From positions 1 to 64,000 of the forward strand of contig CABSNL010000001.1 of assembly GCA_902479095.1 (NCBI GenBank): a stretch of DNA of 64,000 bases. Reading direction: 5' to 3'. The translations under genes were made by a program, and so were the position numbers. The notes below the pieces were generated by a model that made no database searches, was not told where the DNA came from, and worked only from the letters and a program-made list of their open reading frames with translations. This document shows, one piece after another, positions 41,718 to 49,478 of the stretch. How positions within the stretch are numbered: position 1 is the first letter of the stretch; every line of letters begins with the position of its first letter. The stretch comes from an uncultured Collinsella sp. GTDB lineage: Bacteria > Actinomycetota > Coriobacteriia > Coriobacteriales > Coriobacteriaceae.

Positions 41718-42281
41718 TCACGACCCCTCCTTTGAGTTCGTTGTCTGCGGGGTCAGGCGGACCACGCGCAGGCAACACGAAGTATCACCAGCATCCGCGG
41801 CAACCGTCACCATATCGACCCAGCCGCGTCCGTCACGCACGATGGCGCCCCACACGTTGCCCTTGATGTCGAGATAGCCGCTCAGAGCAAGTTGCGCCGT
41901 GGGCACCTCGCGATAGGCACGCAGCATATCCGCCGCCGCCTCGGTCATCGGTCGGCGCTCGGACCATGCGAGACGAACAGCGACGGCATTGTTTGCAGAT
42001 GAACCCGTTGCAGCGTCCGCTCGCTCGTCAAGTGCTTGCAAGAACGTTTGCGCCGTGACGGCGGCATTCGCATCGGCCGCGTCTCGCGCATCGTCTATTT
42101 GAGACGCCGCAGCCGAACCCGATCCCGCATCCGCGGCAGCCCCTAAACGTTGTTGCCGTGCTGCGTTAAGCCCCCAAACCGCCACTGCCACCGCCACGAC
42201 CGCACAGGCGAGCACCAGCAACGCGCCGACGGGACGGGCGCCCTCTACAGGCTGTTGATGCCCTCGCTGATAGCGCTCCAT
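41718..42281 (-). CDS. Tad-locus membrane protein of unknown role
   Basis: A 187-residue protein with one N-terminal helix (about 18-38) and an Ala/Asp-rich outside part that may be helical to residue 95, then a beta-rich end with one CC pair. No known family recognised. It overlaps the end of the flp pilin gene and its tail supplies the ribosome site of the next gene, so it is firmly part of the operon. It could be a pilus accessory or assembly protein. Confidence 0.7.
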   Translation of the reverse strand: MERYQRGHQQPVEGARPVGALLVLACAVVAVAVAVWGLNAARQQRLGAAADAGSGSAAASQIDDARDAADANAAVTAQTFLQALDERADAATGSSANNAVAVRLAWSERRPMTEAAADMLRAYREVPTAQLALSGYLDIKGNVWGAIVRDGRGWVDMVTVAADAGDTSCCLRVVRLTPQTTNSKEGS

Positions 42282-42478
42282 AAATCTTGGACCTTGCCCT
42301 TAAATGCGACGATGGCAATGATGGCAATCACCACGAGCACACCGACTAGGATGGCGTACTCGGTGGTGCCCTGCGCGCTCTCCTCCCGCAGCAGTTCTTC
42401 GGCACGCTGGCGAGCGTGAATTGACTGGCAAAACGCCAAGCTCCAGACCTTGTCAACAACGTCAGTCATCGTATTCAT
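42245..42478 (-). CDS. flp: Flp-type major pilin
   Basis: A 77-residue prepilin. A long leader (about 38 residues) precedes the mature start EESAQGTTEYAILVGVLV, with the Flp motif in which Thr-Glu-Tyr follows the cut site. One helix and a short tail (KVQDLWSAISEGINSL) follow, as in Flp/Fap pilins. GGGAGGA precedes the ATG. As the major subunit of the Tad pilus it should need TadV-type processing, not encoded here. Confidence 0.9.
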   Translation of the reverse strand: MNTMTDVVDKVWSLAFCQSIHARQRAEELLREESAQGTTEYAILVGVLVVIAIIAIVAFKGKVQDLWSAISEGINSL

Positions 42479-42488
42479 GTATTCCTCC

Positions 42489-43130
42489 CTACATCATCCC
42501 GCCTGCTCCCAGCAGCGGGCCCAATATGGACAGAAGCAACGCCGGCAAGATGAGCGTGCCGGTGGGAATCAGCAGCTTGACCGGCGCACGCTCAATCTCG
42601 CGCTCGACCGCGGCGCGATGGGCCGCGCGAATCTCGCGACTTTGGGCCGCCAGCGTCTCGGCAAGCGGGGCACCGAGAGCAAGCGCCTGCCCCGCTGTGA
42701 TGGCAAAGGTCTCGAGCGCCCGCACATCCAGGTCGCGCGCGGCCGCCAGAAGCTCATCCTCTCGCGTCCCTACGCCCACCCGCCATGCCATGCAGGCTCG
42801 CTCAAGGCGGAGCGCCAACGTCGATCGGCGATTGGCGCAAAAAACCTCAAGCGCCGCATCGAACGAAAGGCCGGCCGAAAGCCCCAGACGCACCACGTCG
42901 ATCATCTCGGACACCTCGCCGAGCGACACCTGCGCCGTACCACCCGTGCCGAGCATGCCCCTCAACCGTGCTACCAGGACATCGGTCACCGATCGGGCAG
43001 CCGCAACAACCAGCAGCGCCTCGCGTTTGCAGACCTGGGCGATCTTGCATGCGTCCGCACGATTGAGCCCTGTCACGATAAACACGCTGAGCGCGCACAG
43101 GCATGCCGCGACCCCGACCAGGGCGCTCAT
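42489..43130 (-). CDS. tadC: TadC-like inner-membrane platform protein
   Basis: Type II secretion F-domain protein of 213 residues with helices at the N-terminus and C-terminus. The conserved GLSAGLSFDAALEVFCAN and a second GQALALGAPLAETLAAQ segment mark the T2SF fold. It forms the membrane platform with TadB. The start ATG overlaps the TGA of tadB (ATGA), GGAG upstream. Confidence 0.88.
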   Translation of the reverse strand: MSALVGVAACLCALSVFIVTGLNRADACKIAQVCKREALLVVAAARSVTDVLVARLRGMLGTGGTAQVSLGEVSEMIDVVRLGLSAGLSFDAALEVFCANRRSTLALRLERACMAWRVGVGTREDELLAAARDLDVRALETFAITAGQALALGAPLAETLAAQSREIRAAHRAAVEREIERAPVKLLIPTGTLILPALLLSILGPLLGAGGMM

Positions 43131-44053
43131 AGCTCCACCCGCATAATGCGTCGGATGACCACCAGGGCGACGGCGTTGAGGGCAAGTCCCAGTACCACGG
43201 CACCGGCACCCGCCGGCGTTGCAAGGCCGCGGCGAAAGTCGGCCGAAAGCAACGCCAGCACCGCGCACATACCCGCCGGCATCGCCGAGACCATGTGTGC
43301 CGACATACGAGCCTGCGATGTCTTGACGTCCAAGCGGCGCTTGAGCTCAATGCGCTCCCCCACCATGCTCGACGCCTCGGACAACAGGTCGGCAAGCGGG
43401 GCACCGGTTCGCTGCGACACCTTGAGCGCCAAGGTGACAAGCGAAAGGCCGGGGGCATCGATACGGTCGAGTAGGTCATCCAACGCATCAGTCGCCGAGA
43501 CGCCGCAGTCGATCGCCGTCGCCACGCGCAAAAACTCGGTATGCACCGGCTCTTGCGCGTGAGTTCCCACAAACCTCATGCCCTGGGCCAGCGAATGACC
43601 CGAGGCGAGCGACATAGAGAGCGCCGTAAAGGCCTCGGGCATGGCTTCTTCCACATCGTGTTGCTCGCGGCGACGGTCGAAAGTGTCGCGAGCGGCGCCT
43701 ACGCCAAACGGCGCGAGCAGCCCCAGAACAAAGCCGATAGGCGACAGCGATACGACAGTCAGAACAATGCCGCAGACGCCACTCGATAGCAGCAAGCATG
43801 CCAGGCGCGCCTCATCATCCTCGACGACAAGGCCAAGGCGATGTGCTGGAATCAGCAGCGCCCAGGAGCGGGCAATCTTTTTTAGCAGGTCGTTTTCTAC
43901 CAGCTCGCGCGGCAGCTTCTCGGCAACCGATTCAAGCACATGGCTGGCCAGCTCCGCCGGCGGCACGCGCGGCGCACGAGGCTCCGCCCCGCACGCCACC
44001 GCGGCAGAAAGCCCCGTCAAACCCCCTACGACGAGGGACACAACGATCTCCAC
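43127..44053 (-). CDS. tadB: TadB-like inner-membrane platform protein
   Basis: Type II secretion F-domain protein of 308 residues. One N-terminal helix, a cytoplasmic stretch, two helices near 85-125, the T2SF domain (SLASGHSLAQGMRFVG, RTGAPLADLLSEAS) and two C-terminal helices. The GTG start has GGAGG upstream inside the end of tadA. It pairs with TadC as the motor platform. Confidence 0.9.
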   Translation of the reverse strand: MEIVVSLVVGGLTGLSAAVACGAEPRAPRVPPAELASHVLESVAEKLPRELVENDLLKKIARSWALLIPAHRLGLVVEDDEARLACLLLSSGVCGIVLTVVSLSPIGFVLGLLAPFGVGAARDTFDRRREQHDVEEAMPEAFTALSMSLASGHSLAQGMRFVGTHAQEPVHTEFLRVATAIDCGVSATDALDDLLDRIDAPGLSLVTLALKVSQRTGAPLADLLSEASSMVGERIELKRRLDVKTSQARMSAHMVSAMPAGMCAVLALLSADFRRGLATPAGAGAVVLGLALNAVALVVIRRIMRVEL

Positions 44054-45354
44054 TCGTCCACCTCCTCTTGCGTGAGCGTTCCCGAGCGCAGGCCCTCTGC
44101 GATAAACGGAGGCTCGCGATCGAGCGTCCAGGCGCGCGTGGCGGCATCGAACGTCACGTAGCGCTCAAGCTCCACGCCGCCCGACGCGCCGCGTCGCACC
44201 CCCGAATAGGAGGACACGAAACGCCTGCCGTCCGCATGACGCTCGGACATCACGATGCCGTCGAGCGCCATGGCAATCTGCTCCTCGATAAGCTCGCTCG
44301 GCAGATCGATGCCATAGCGCGCAAGCAGCGTCAAACGCACCACGGTCTCCTGCTCGGTGCCCGCATGAAGCGTGGTGAGCGATCCGTCGTGCCCGGTGTT
44401 CATGGCCTGCAGCATGTCGCAACATTCCGCACCGCGCACCTCACCCACCACAATACGGTCGGGACGCATGCGCAGGGCGTTGGTCACCAGATCGCGGATT
44501 GTCACCGCGCCCTCGCCCTCAATTGAAGCCTCGCGTGCCTCCAGGCGAACCACATGCGGGTGATGCGCAAACTTGAGCTCGGCGGAGTCCTCGATCGTCA
44601 CGATGCGCTCGCCGGTGGATATCTCGCACGACAGCGCGTTGAGCAGCGTGGTCTTGCCCGATCCCGTGCCACCTGCAACCGCCAGATCTTGACGCAGCGA
44701 TACCGCACACGACAGCAGCTGCGCATACCAAAGCGGTAGCGACCCCAGGCCCACAAGCTCGTCCAATGAACAGATGCGGTCTGAAAACTTACGGATGGTG
44801 AGGATTGGCCCATCGATCGCCACAGGCGGAATCACCGCGTTGACGCGATAGCCCGTCTTGAGGCGAGCGTTGACGATAGGGCTGCGCTCGTCGATGCGCC
44901 TGCCCAGCGGCGAGATGATGCGGTCGATGAGCACGCGGATTTGCTCATCGTCCTCAAACGCATGCTCGATGGGATATAAGACGCCGCCGCGCTCAAAGAA
45001 AGCCGAGCGACAACCGTTGACCATGATCTCGGTGACGGTGTCGTCCTCGATGAGCGGCTGCAGCGGGCCCAGACCCACCACGTCATCCAAAATCTCGTCA
45101 ATGATGGTCTCGCGCTCGGGCGTCGCCAGGTCGGTCGCCTCCTCCACGTTGAGCGCCGCCTCCACCGCAGGACGCAATTCCGAGCGGGCACGCGCCGGAT
45201 CGATGTATGCGCTGATACGCGCCACCTCGTCATAGCCCATGCGGTCCATCACGGCGCGTTTGGTGCGGCGCTTGACGGCACGGTGGCGTCCCGCATCAAC
45301 AGGCACTGTCGCCGCGGCTGCACCGGCTTCCTTAATCCTTGTTTGCAGGCTCAT
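44026..45354 (-). CDS. tadA: TadA/CpaF secretion ATPase
   Basis: Hexameric type II/IV secretion ATPase of 442 residues that powers pilus assembly. N-terminal domain, then [14 protein letters not shown] (Walker A), [12 protein letters not shown] (Asp box), [11 protein letters not shown] (Walker B) and the His box GSLTTLHAG. All catalytic features are intact. The ATG overlaps the end of the TadZ-like gene by four bases. Confidence 0.95.
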   Translation of the reverse strand: MSLQTRIKEAGAAAATVPVDAGRHRAVKRRTKRAVMDRMGYDEVARISAYIDPARARSELRPAVEAALNVEEATDLATPERETIIDEILDDVVGLGPLQPLIEDDTVTEIMVNGCRSAFFERGGVLYPIEHAFEDDEQIRVLIDRIISPLGRRIDERSPIVNARLKTGYRVNAVIPPVAIDGPILTIRKFSDRICSLDELVGLGSLPLWYAQLLSCAVSLRQDLAVAGGTGSGKTTLLNALSCEISTGERIVTIEDSAELKFAHHPHVVRLEAREASIEGEGAVTIRDLVTNALRMRPDRIVVGEVRGAECCDMLQAMNTGHDGSLTTLHAGTEQETVVRLTLLARYGIDLPSELIEEQIAMALDGIVMSERHADGRRFVSSYSGVRRGASGGVELERYVTFDAATRAWTLDREPPFIAEGLRSGTLTQEEVDEWRSLCPSS

Positions 45355-47000
45355 CGCTGATCACCCTCGCGCGACCAGGGAAGGCGGATACGCGGGCGTT
45401 CGGTACGCGTTGCACGGTCGGCGACTATATCGCTCCAAGGGCCGACGGCGCACCCCAGTTCCACGAGCATCTCGCGCGTGGCCTCGCGCACGCTGGTCGC
45501 AAAAGCGCTCGTCTGACCCACTGCCTCGTCGGCGCGCCCAAACGCCATGAGCGCGGCGAGATCCTGCCCGCCATCGGCGATACGAATCTTGGAGCTCAAC
45601 GCACAGGCAATCTCAAAGCGCATGGCGACGTCCTCGTCTGCCCCGCGCGCACCGAACCGGTTGAACACGGCGCTCATGCGCGTGCGCGGCACACCTACTC
45701 GACTTGCCAGTTCAATGACGCGCGACGCCGATGTCGCGGACGACACCGCAGCATCGCCAACGACCAGGCAACGGTCGCTCGCCGCCACCGCAGCCGCCAC
45801 GGCGTCGCCCCAAAAGACCGAGGTATCGATAAAGACCACGTCGGATTCGCGACGCAAAACATCAAGCAGTAGCTCCACCGGACGTGCCATGAACTCGGCT
45901 TGCTCGGGCGCCGCAACGGGACCCCAGAGCGTAACGCCCGGCGCCACGCGCATCGATGTGGCTACGATATCCGGCTCGGTGAGCGCGCCCGCCGCCGCCG
46001 GCTCGATAAGTGCCGCCATATCGCGCGGAGCATCGACGCCTAACAAGTCGTAAAGGTTTCCAAACATCAGGTCCAGGTCGAGCACGGCGGCACGCAAGCC
46101 CAACAGCGACGATGTGTGTGCCATGGTGGCAACGATCGTCGACTTGCCGCAACCGCCCGAACCCGAAATGGCGCAGATGACCGGAGCTCGATGCTGCGGA
46201 GCGGCAGCGTCTGTCGGCGGCATCGGAGGCGGCGGGGCGGGCGTCGGCGACAGCGTCCCCGTCTCCCCCGCCGCAACCACACGCTGCGTCCAAGCCGGCA
46301 TGGCGGCTTGTTCGGTCTGCAAGGCAGGCTCGTTCTGTGCAATCTGCTCATGCTGCATCAGCGACAACTCGCCGCACCCGGCAAAGCCCTCAACTTCGTC
46401 GAGCTCATCGGCCAGATTTACGCCGTGCACGTATCCCATATCTTCAGCCGGAACGTCATCGCCATACGGTACCGGCCCTCCAGCGTCATCGTATGCAAGG
46501 GGGTCCCGGGGGCGCCGACCATGCTCGGCTTCCGCTTTTCCATATTCATCAACACGCGGGCCTCTTGTAGCGCGAAGCGCCCCGGGTTCCCTATCAACAA
46601 AAGCATCGGGCTCAATCGTCATGCGCCGATCGGAATCAACCGTTCCCTCGCCCGTGCGCCCGTTGCCGCACAAACTGTGCGCAGCGATGACCTCGGTCGC
46701 CCCCGCGCGAAACAGCCCTTCGATATCCGACGGGTCGAGCGTCTCGATCAACACGACGACGCGACTCACACGGCCCTCGGCCGTCAGGCGTGCAACGGTC
46801 TTCCGCACGTCTTCGGTATCGAACAGAGATGCCGCGATGATGGCGGCACCGCGGCGCGAGGGAAACGCCCGCGCCATGGATACCAGCCCGTCCAGATCCC
46901 CCACGCGAAGCACCTGTGCGCCCACATCGCGACCCTCGACTTCCTGCTGTAGCAGCCCGTAATCGCCGCACGCGCAGCACGCAAGCCAGATCGCCTTCAT
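45351..47000 (-). CDS. TadZ/CpaE-like localisation ATPase
   Basis: A 549-residue protein. The N-terminal half is a receiver-like domain (VVVLIETLDPSDIEGLFRAG) without an obvious phosphoacceptor, followed by a disordered linker rich in Asp, Gly and Pro. The C-terminal half is a MinD/ParA-type ATPase: SGSGGCGKSTIVATMAH (deviant Walker A), LDLDLMFGNLYDLLGV and VVFIDTSVFWG. TadZ proteins place the pilus machine in the cell. GGAGGCGACG precedes the ATG at 47000, which overlaps the previous stop. Confidence 0.88.
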   Translation of the reverse strand: MKAIWLACCACGDYGLLQQEVEGRDVGAQVLRVGDLDGLVSMARAFPSRRGAAIIAASLFDTEDVRKTVARLTAEGRVSRVVVLIETLDPSDIEGLFRAGATEVIAAHSLCGNGRTGEGTVDSDRRMTIEPDAFVDREPGALRATRGPRVDEYGKAEAEHGRRPRDPLAYDDAGGPVPYGDDVPAEDMGYVHGVNLADELDEVEGFAGCGELSLMQHEQIAQNEPALQTEQAAMPAWTQRVVAAGETGTLSPTPAPPPPMPPTDAAAPQHRAPVICAISGSGGCGKSTIVATMAHTSSLLGLRAAVLDLDLMFGNLYDLLGVDAPRDMAALIEPAAAGALTEPDIVATSMRVAPGVTLWGPVAAPEQAEFMARPVELLLDVLRRESDVVFIDTSVFWGDAVAAAVAASDRCLVVGDAAVSSATSASRVIELASRVGVPRTRMSAVFNRFGARGADEDVAMRFEIACALSSKIRIADGGQDLAALMAFGRADEAVGQTSAFATSVREATREMLVELGCAVGPWSDIVADRATRTERPRIRLPWSREGDQR

Positions 47001-47659
47001 CACTCGTCGCCTCCGCTCTTTTTGCCGCGCGCCGTGGCGGGAATCGTCAAGCTGACCGTTCCCTTTCCCGAGGCTCCCAGCAATTCCTTGACATCTTCGG
47101 GGTCTGCCGCCAGCGTCACCCACTCGATCTTGCCTTCACGCGTGGTGCCGGCATCTTCGCTGGTATCAATCACGTACGCGCCGCACAAACGATCGGTCAC
47201 GCCATCTTTTTGCACGTACACATCCACATAGCTGCCCACGCCCGTGGCGCCGCCGACCGAGTGCTCGGCATCGACCGCCACCGAAACGGCAACCTTGCCT
47301 TTAGGCACCTCGAGCTTGTGGCTCTCGGCCTTGGTGTAGACATTGCAAATCACGGCGTTTTTGGGAATGCGCGAGGTCGTCACGTCGCCGCGCACCTGAC
47401 GCAGCTCGGTCGCCGCATCACGCGGCAACAGACTCGCCAGCCATTCCTGAGTTATGACATTGGTCTCGTCGAGGGTCTCGCCCGCATCGATATCGCGCGC
47501 CGCGACGCACACCTCAACGCGGTCGCCGCCGTATTTTGCCAAAGTCTCGGCCTGGGCCTGCTCGGCTTGCGAGCGGATCGACGAGCCGTAGACCATGCAG
47601 AGCGCCGCGGCAAGCACGCCCGCGACCAGACTGATGGCGATGCGCTTGCTCTTGTTCAC
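47000..47659 (-). CDS. CpaB/RcpC-like SAF domain pilus protein
   Basis: First gene of the tad operon, 219 residues from the GTG at 47659 (GAGGAG upstream). One helix near residues 8-24, then an outside SAF domain (VCVAARDIDAGETLDETNV, SRIPKNAVICNV) and a RcpC-type second domain. In diderms CpaB works with a secretin; here, in a monoderm, it may contact the cell wall instead. Confidence 0.88.
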   Translation of the reverse strand: MNKSKRIAISLVAGVLAAALCMVYGSSIRSQAEQAQAETLAKYGGDRVEVCVAARDIDAGETLDETNVITQEWLASLLPRDAATELRQVRGDVTTSRIPKNAVICNVYTKAESHKLEVPKGKVAVSVAVDAEHSVGGATGVGSYVDVYVQKDGVTDRLCGAYVIDTSEDAGTTREGKIEWVTLAADPEDVKELLGASGKGTVSLTIPATARGKKSGGDE

Positions 47660-47756
47660 GGCCGCTCCTCTCAAGGTAGCACCGGGCAAATGCCCGTACC
47701 ACCATTGTCTGGGCGACCAGGGCGCAAAGCGGCGCAATCGCAATCTTGGTTTTACG

Positions 47757-47820
47757 TGTCAAACCAATTGCTGACCAAAAGCTGACCAGCCCGTCAAGCT
47801 CGTGGCAAGGTTTTGGTCAG
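47757..47820 (-). promoter_or_regulatory. Putative tad operon promoter with repeated GCTGACCA sites
   Basis: TTGACA (minus strand, 47757-47762) lies 98 bases before the cpaB start. Two direct copies of TGGTCAGC (minus strand; 47770-47777 and 47781-47788, 11 bases apart) lie just upstream, with an inverted copy TTTTGGTCAG at 47811-47820. The -10 is poor (GATTGC), as in activator-dependent promoters. This is inference. Confidence 0.4.
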
Positions 47821-47864
47821 AACGTCGGCAAAACGCATATTTCGAGGCGCTTTGGCAGCAAAAA

Positions 47865-47894
47865 AGCCGCCTCCCAAGCAGTTAGGAGACGGCT
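47865..47894 (-). terminator. Terminator after rsgA
   Basis: AGCCGCCTCC and GGAGACGGCT arms (one G-T pair) with a ten-base loop, then TTTTTT on the minus strand. Confidence 0.88.
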
Positions 47895-47911
47895 GTCATA
47901 GGAAAATTCAA

Positions 47912-49096
47912 TTACAGATGGACATCGGGGTCGAGCATTTGGGCACTCACGCGCATGGATGACGCCAGGTTTTGGAACGTCTCCAGGCGCAGGCTGTCGA
48001 TCTGTCCCGCGTCCTCGGCCTCGCGAACGGCGCAACCCGGCTCGTGAGTGTGCGTACAATCGCCAAACCGGCACGCACGCGACGCCTCGACGATCTCAGG
48101 GAAGGCACGCGCCAGACCCCGCTCATGCCCCACAAGCGGCAGGCTGCGCAGGCCCGGGGCATCGGCGATCACGCCGGCGTCGCCCGGCAGCGCCACCATC
48201 ACGCGCGCAACCGTGGTGTGGCGACCCTGGTCATCACGCTCGCGCACGCCGCCAGTGGCCAGTGCATCGTGGCCCAGCAGCGCATTGAGCAGCGTCGACT
48301 TGCCGGCGCCCGACTCGCCCAAGATCATGGCACAGCTCCCAGCCGGCACGCAGGCGCGAACCTCGTCCAGGCCGAGGCCCTCGGCAGAAGACGTCACGAT
48401 CACGCGCACGTCCGGACCCACCAGACGGCGCACGCGGTCCAGATCGCGCTCGAGCTCATCGGCCTCGCAGCGGTCGGCCTTGGTGAGCACCACCACCGGC
48501 TCGGCATCGCAATCGAGCGCCAACACCAGTGAGCGCGCCACGCGATCGAGCAGCACCTCGCCGGCGCCGAGCGCCTGCACGATCAGCACGCTGTCAACGT
48601 TAGAGCAGAGCACCTGGCGCTCCCCGCGGGCACGGCCGCGCCAGCGCTCAAAGCTCGTACGGCGCGGCAGTACGCACTCGATGACGCCCATGTCGTGCCC
48701 GGGAGCACGGCGAACCGCCACGCGGTCGCCCACGGCGGGCAGCAAGACCTCGTCCTCGCCACGCGACTTGGCAAACCCTACGGCATGCTCGGCACGAAAC
48801 GTGTCATCGGCAGTCGCCACCAGCGGAAACCCGCGGTCCAGGCGCACCACGGCACCGAGCTGCATCTGCTCGGGCTCCTCGGCCTGGGCGCAAAAGTCGT
48901 CAAATGCAGCCTGCTGAGCCGCATCGACCGGCAGGTCATCGAACGCCGGAACATCCCGCAGCGCGTCAAGCCCCGGCACACTCGCCAGCAACTCCTCAGC
49001 AGACGCAGGGGCTTCGGTCGCAAGCTTCCGACGACGGTCACGCTTAGCCCGCGCCCCCGTCGTCTTTTTCTTCGCCTTAGCCTTAGCCTTAGCCAC
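47912..49096 (-). CDS. rsgA: Ribosome small-subunit-dependent GTPase A
   Basis: Circularly permuted GTPase acting in late 30S subunit assembly. The G4 motif VVLTKADR comes first, then G1 ILGESGAGKST and G3 IADAPGLRSL. The zinc site is CRFGDCTHTHEPGC near the C-terminus. At 394 residues it is longer than usual (about 300); an N-terminal extension of some 90 residues opens with a Lys/Ala repeat and a basic stretch, possibly RNA-binding. The GTG at 49096 has GGGAGG upstream. Confidence 0.95.
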   Translation of the reverse strand: MAKAKAKAKKKTTGARAKRDRRRKLATEAPASAEELLASVPGLDALRDVPAFDDLPVDAAQQAAFDDFCAQAEEPEQMQLGAVVRLDRGFPLVATADDTFRAEHAVGFAKSRGEDEVLLPAVGDRVAVRRAPGHDMGVIECVLPRRTSFERWRGRARGERQVLCSNVDSVLIVQALGAGEVLLDRVARSLVLALDCDAEPVVVLTKADRCEADELERDLDRVRRLVGPDVRVIVTSSAEGLGLDEVRACVPAGSCAMILGESGAGKSTLLNALLGHDALATGGVRERDDQGRHTTVARVMVALPGDAGVIADAPGLRSLPLVGHERGLARAFPEIVEASRACRFGDCTHTHEPGCAVREAEDAGQIDSLRLETFQNLASSMRVSAQMLDPDVHL

Positions 49097-49140
49097 AAAC
49101 GCCTCCCAGCACCAAAAATCACAACTGAGCAGGTATTTTA

Positions 49141-49404
49141 AATCAAAAAGAGCTGGCCGGGCAAAGCCCGACCAGCTCACACACTTTCCCTCAGCCCTTT
49201 ATCATCCGCACGGGAGAAAAGTCAGCAAGGATACCGCAGGGCCCGCCCGCCGGGAGGGGTTTCCTAAGGGCACATCCTTTATTCAAAACGAGCGGCCGAG
49301 CAATTGCTCGGCCGCTCACCTTCTTTCCCTCAGCCCTTTTTCATCCGCGCGGGAGAAAAGCCAGCAAGGATACCGTAGGGCCCACCCCGGGAGTGTTTTC
49401 TTCT
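49141..49404 (-). repeat. Tandem pair of conserved non-coding elements, each ending in a terminator hairpin
   Basis: Two copies of an approximately 80-nt sequence (49184-49264 and 49323-49402) share runs such as GGTATCCTTGCTG, CTTTTCTCCCG and GGGCTGAGGGAAAG on the minus strand. Each is followed, in the minus direction, by a strong hairpin with T-rich end: GAGCTGGTCGGG...CAGCTC (49150-49178) and GAGCGGCCGAGC...CGCTC (49290-49317). No open frame fits. The layout suggests a structured RNA with its own terminator, duplicated. Confidence 0.6.
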
Positions 49405-49464
49405 GAGCGATCCCGCAGCGCGAAGCGCGAGGACCAGCGAAGAAGAAAACACGCAGGGGCGGGC
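49378..49464 (-). terminator. Very long hairpin after the P-type ATPase gene
   Basis: Perfect 11-bp arms GTGTTTTCTTC (49393-49403) and GAAGAAAACAC (49442-49452) are extended by GGGCCC-ACCCC and GGGGC-GGGCCC at the base and by a GCGC hairpin at the top. It overlaps the start of the conserved element at 49323-49402. Confidence 0.6.
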
Positions 49465-49478
49465 CCGGACAGGTTAAC

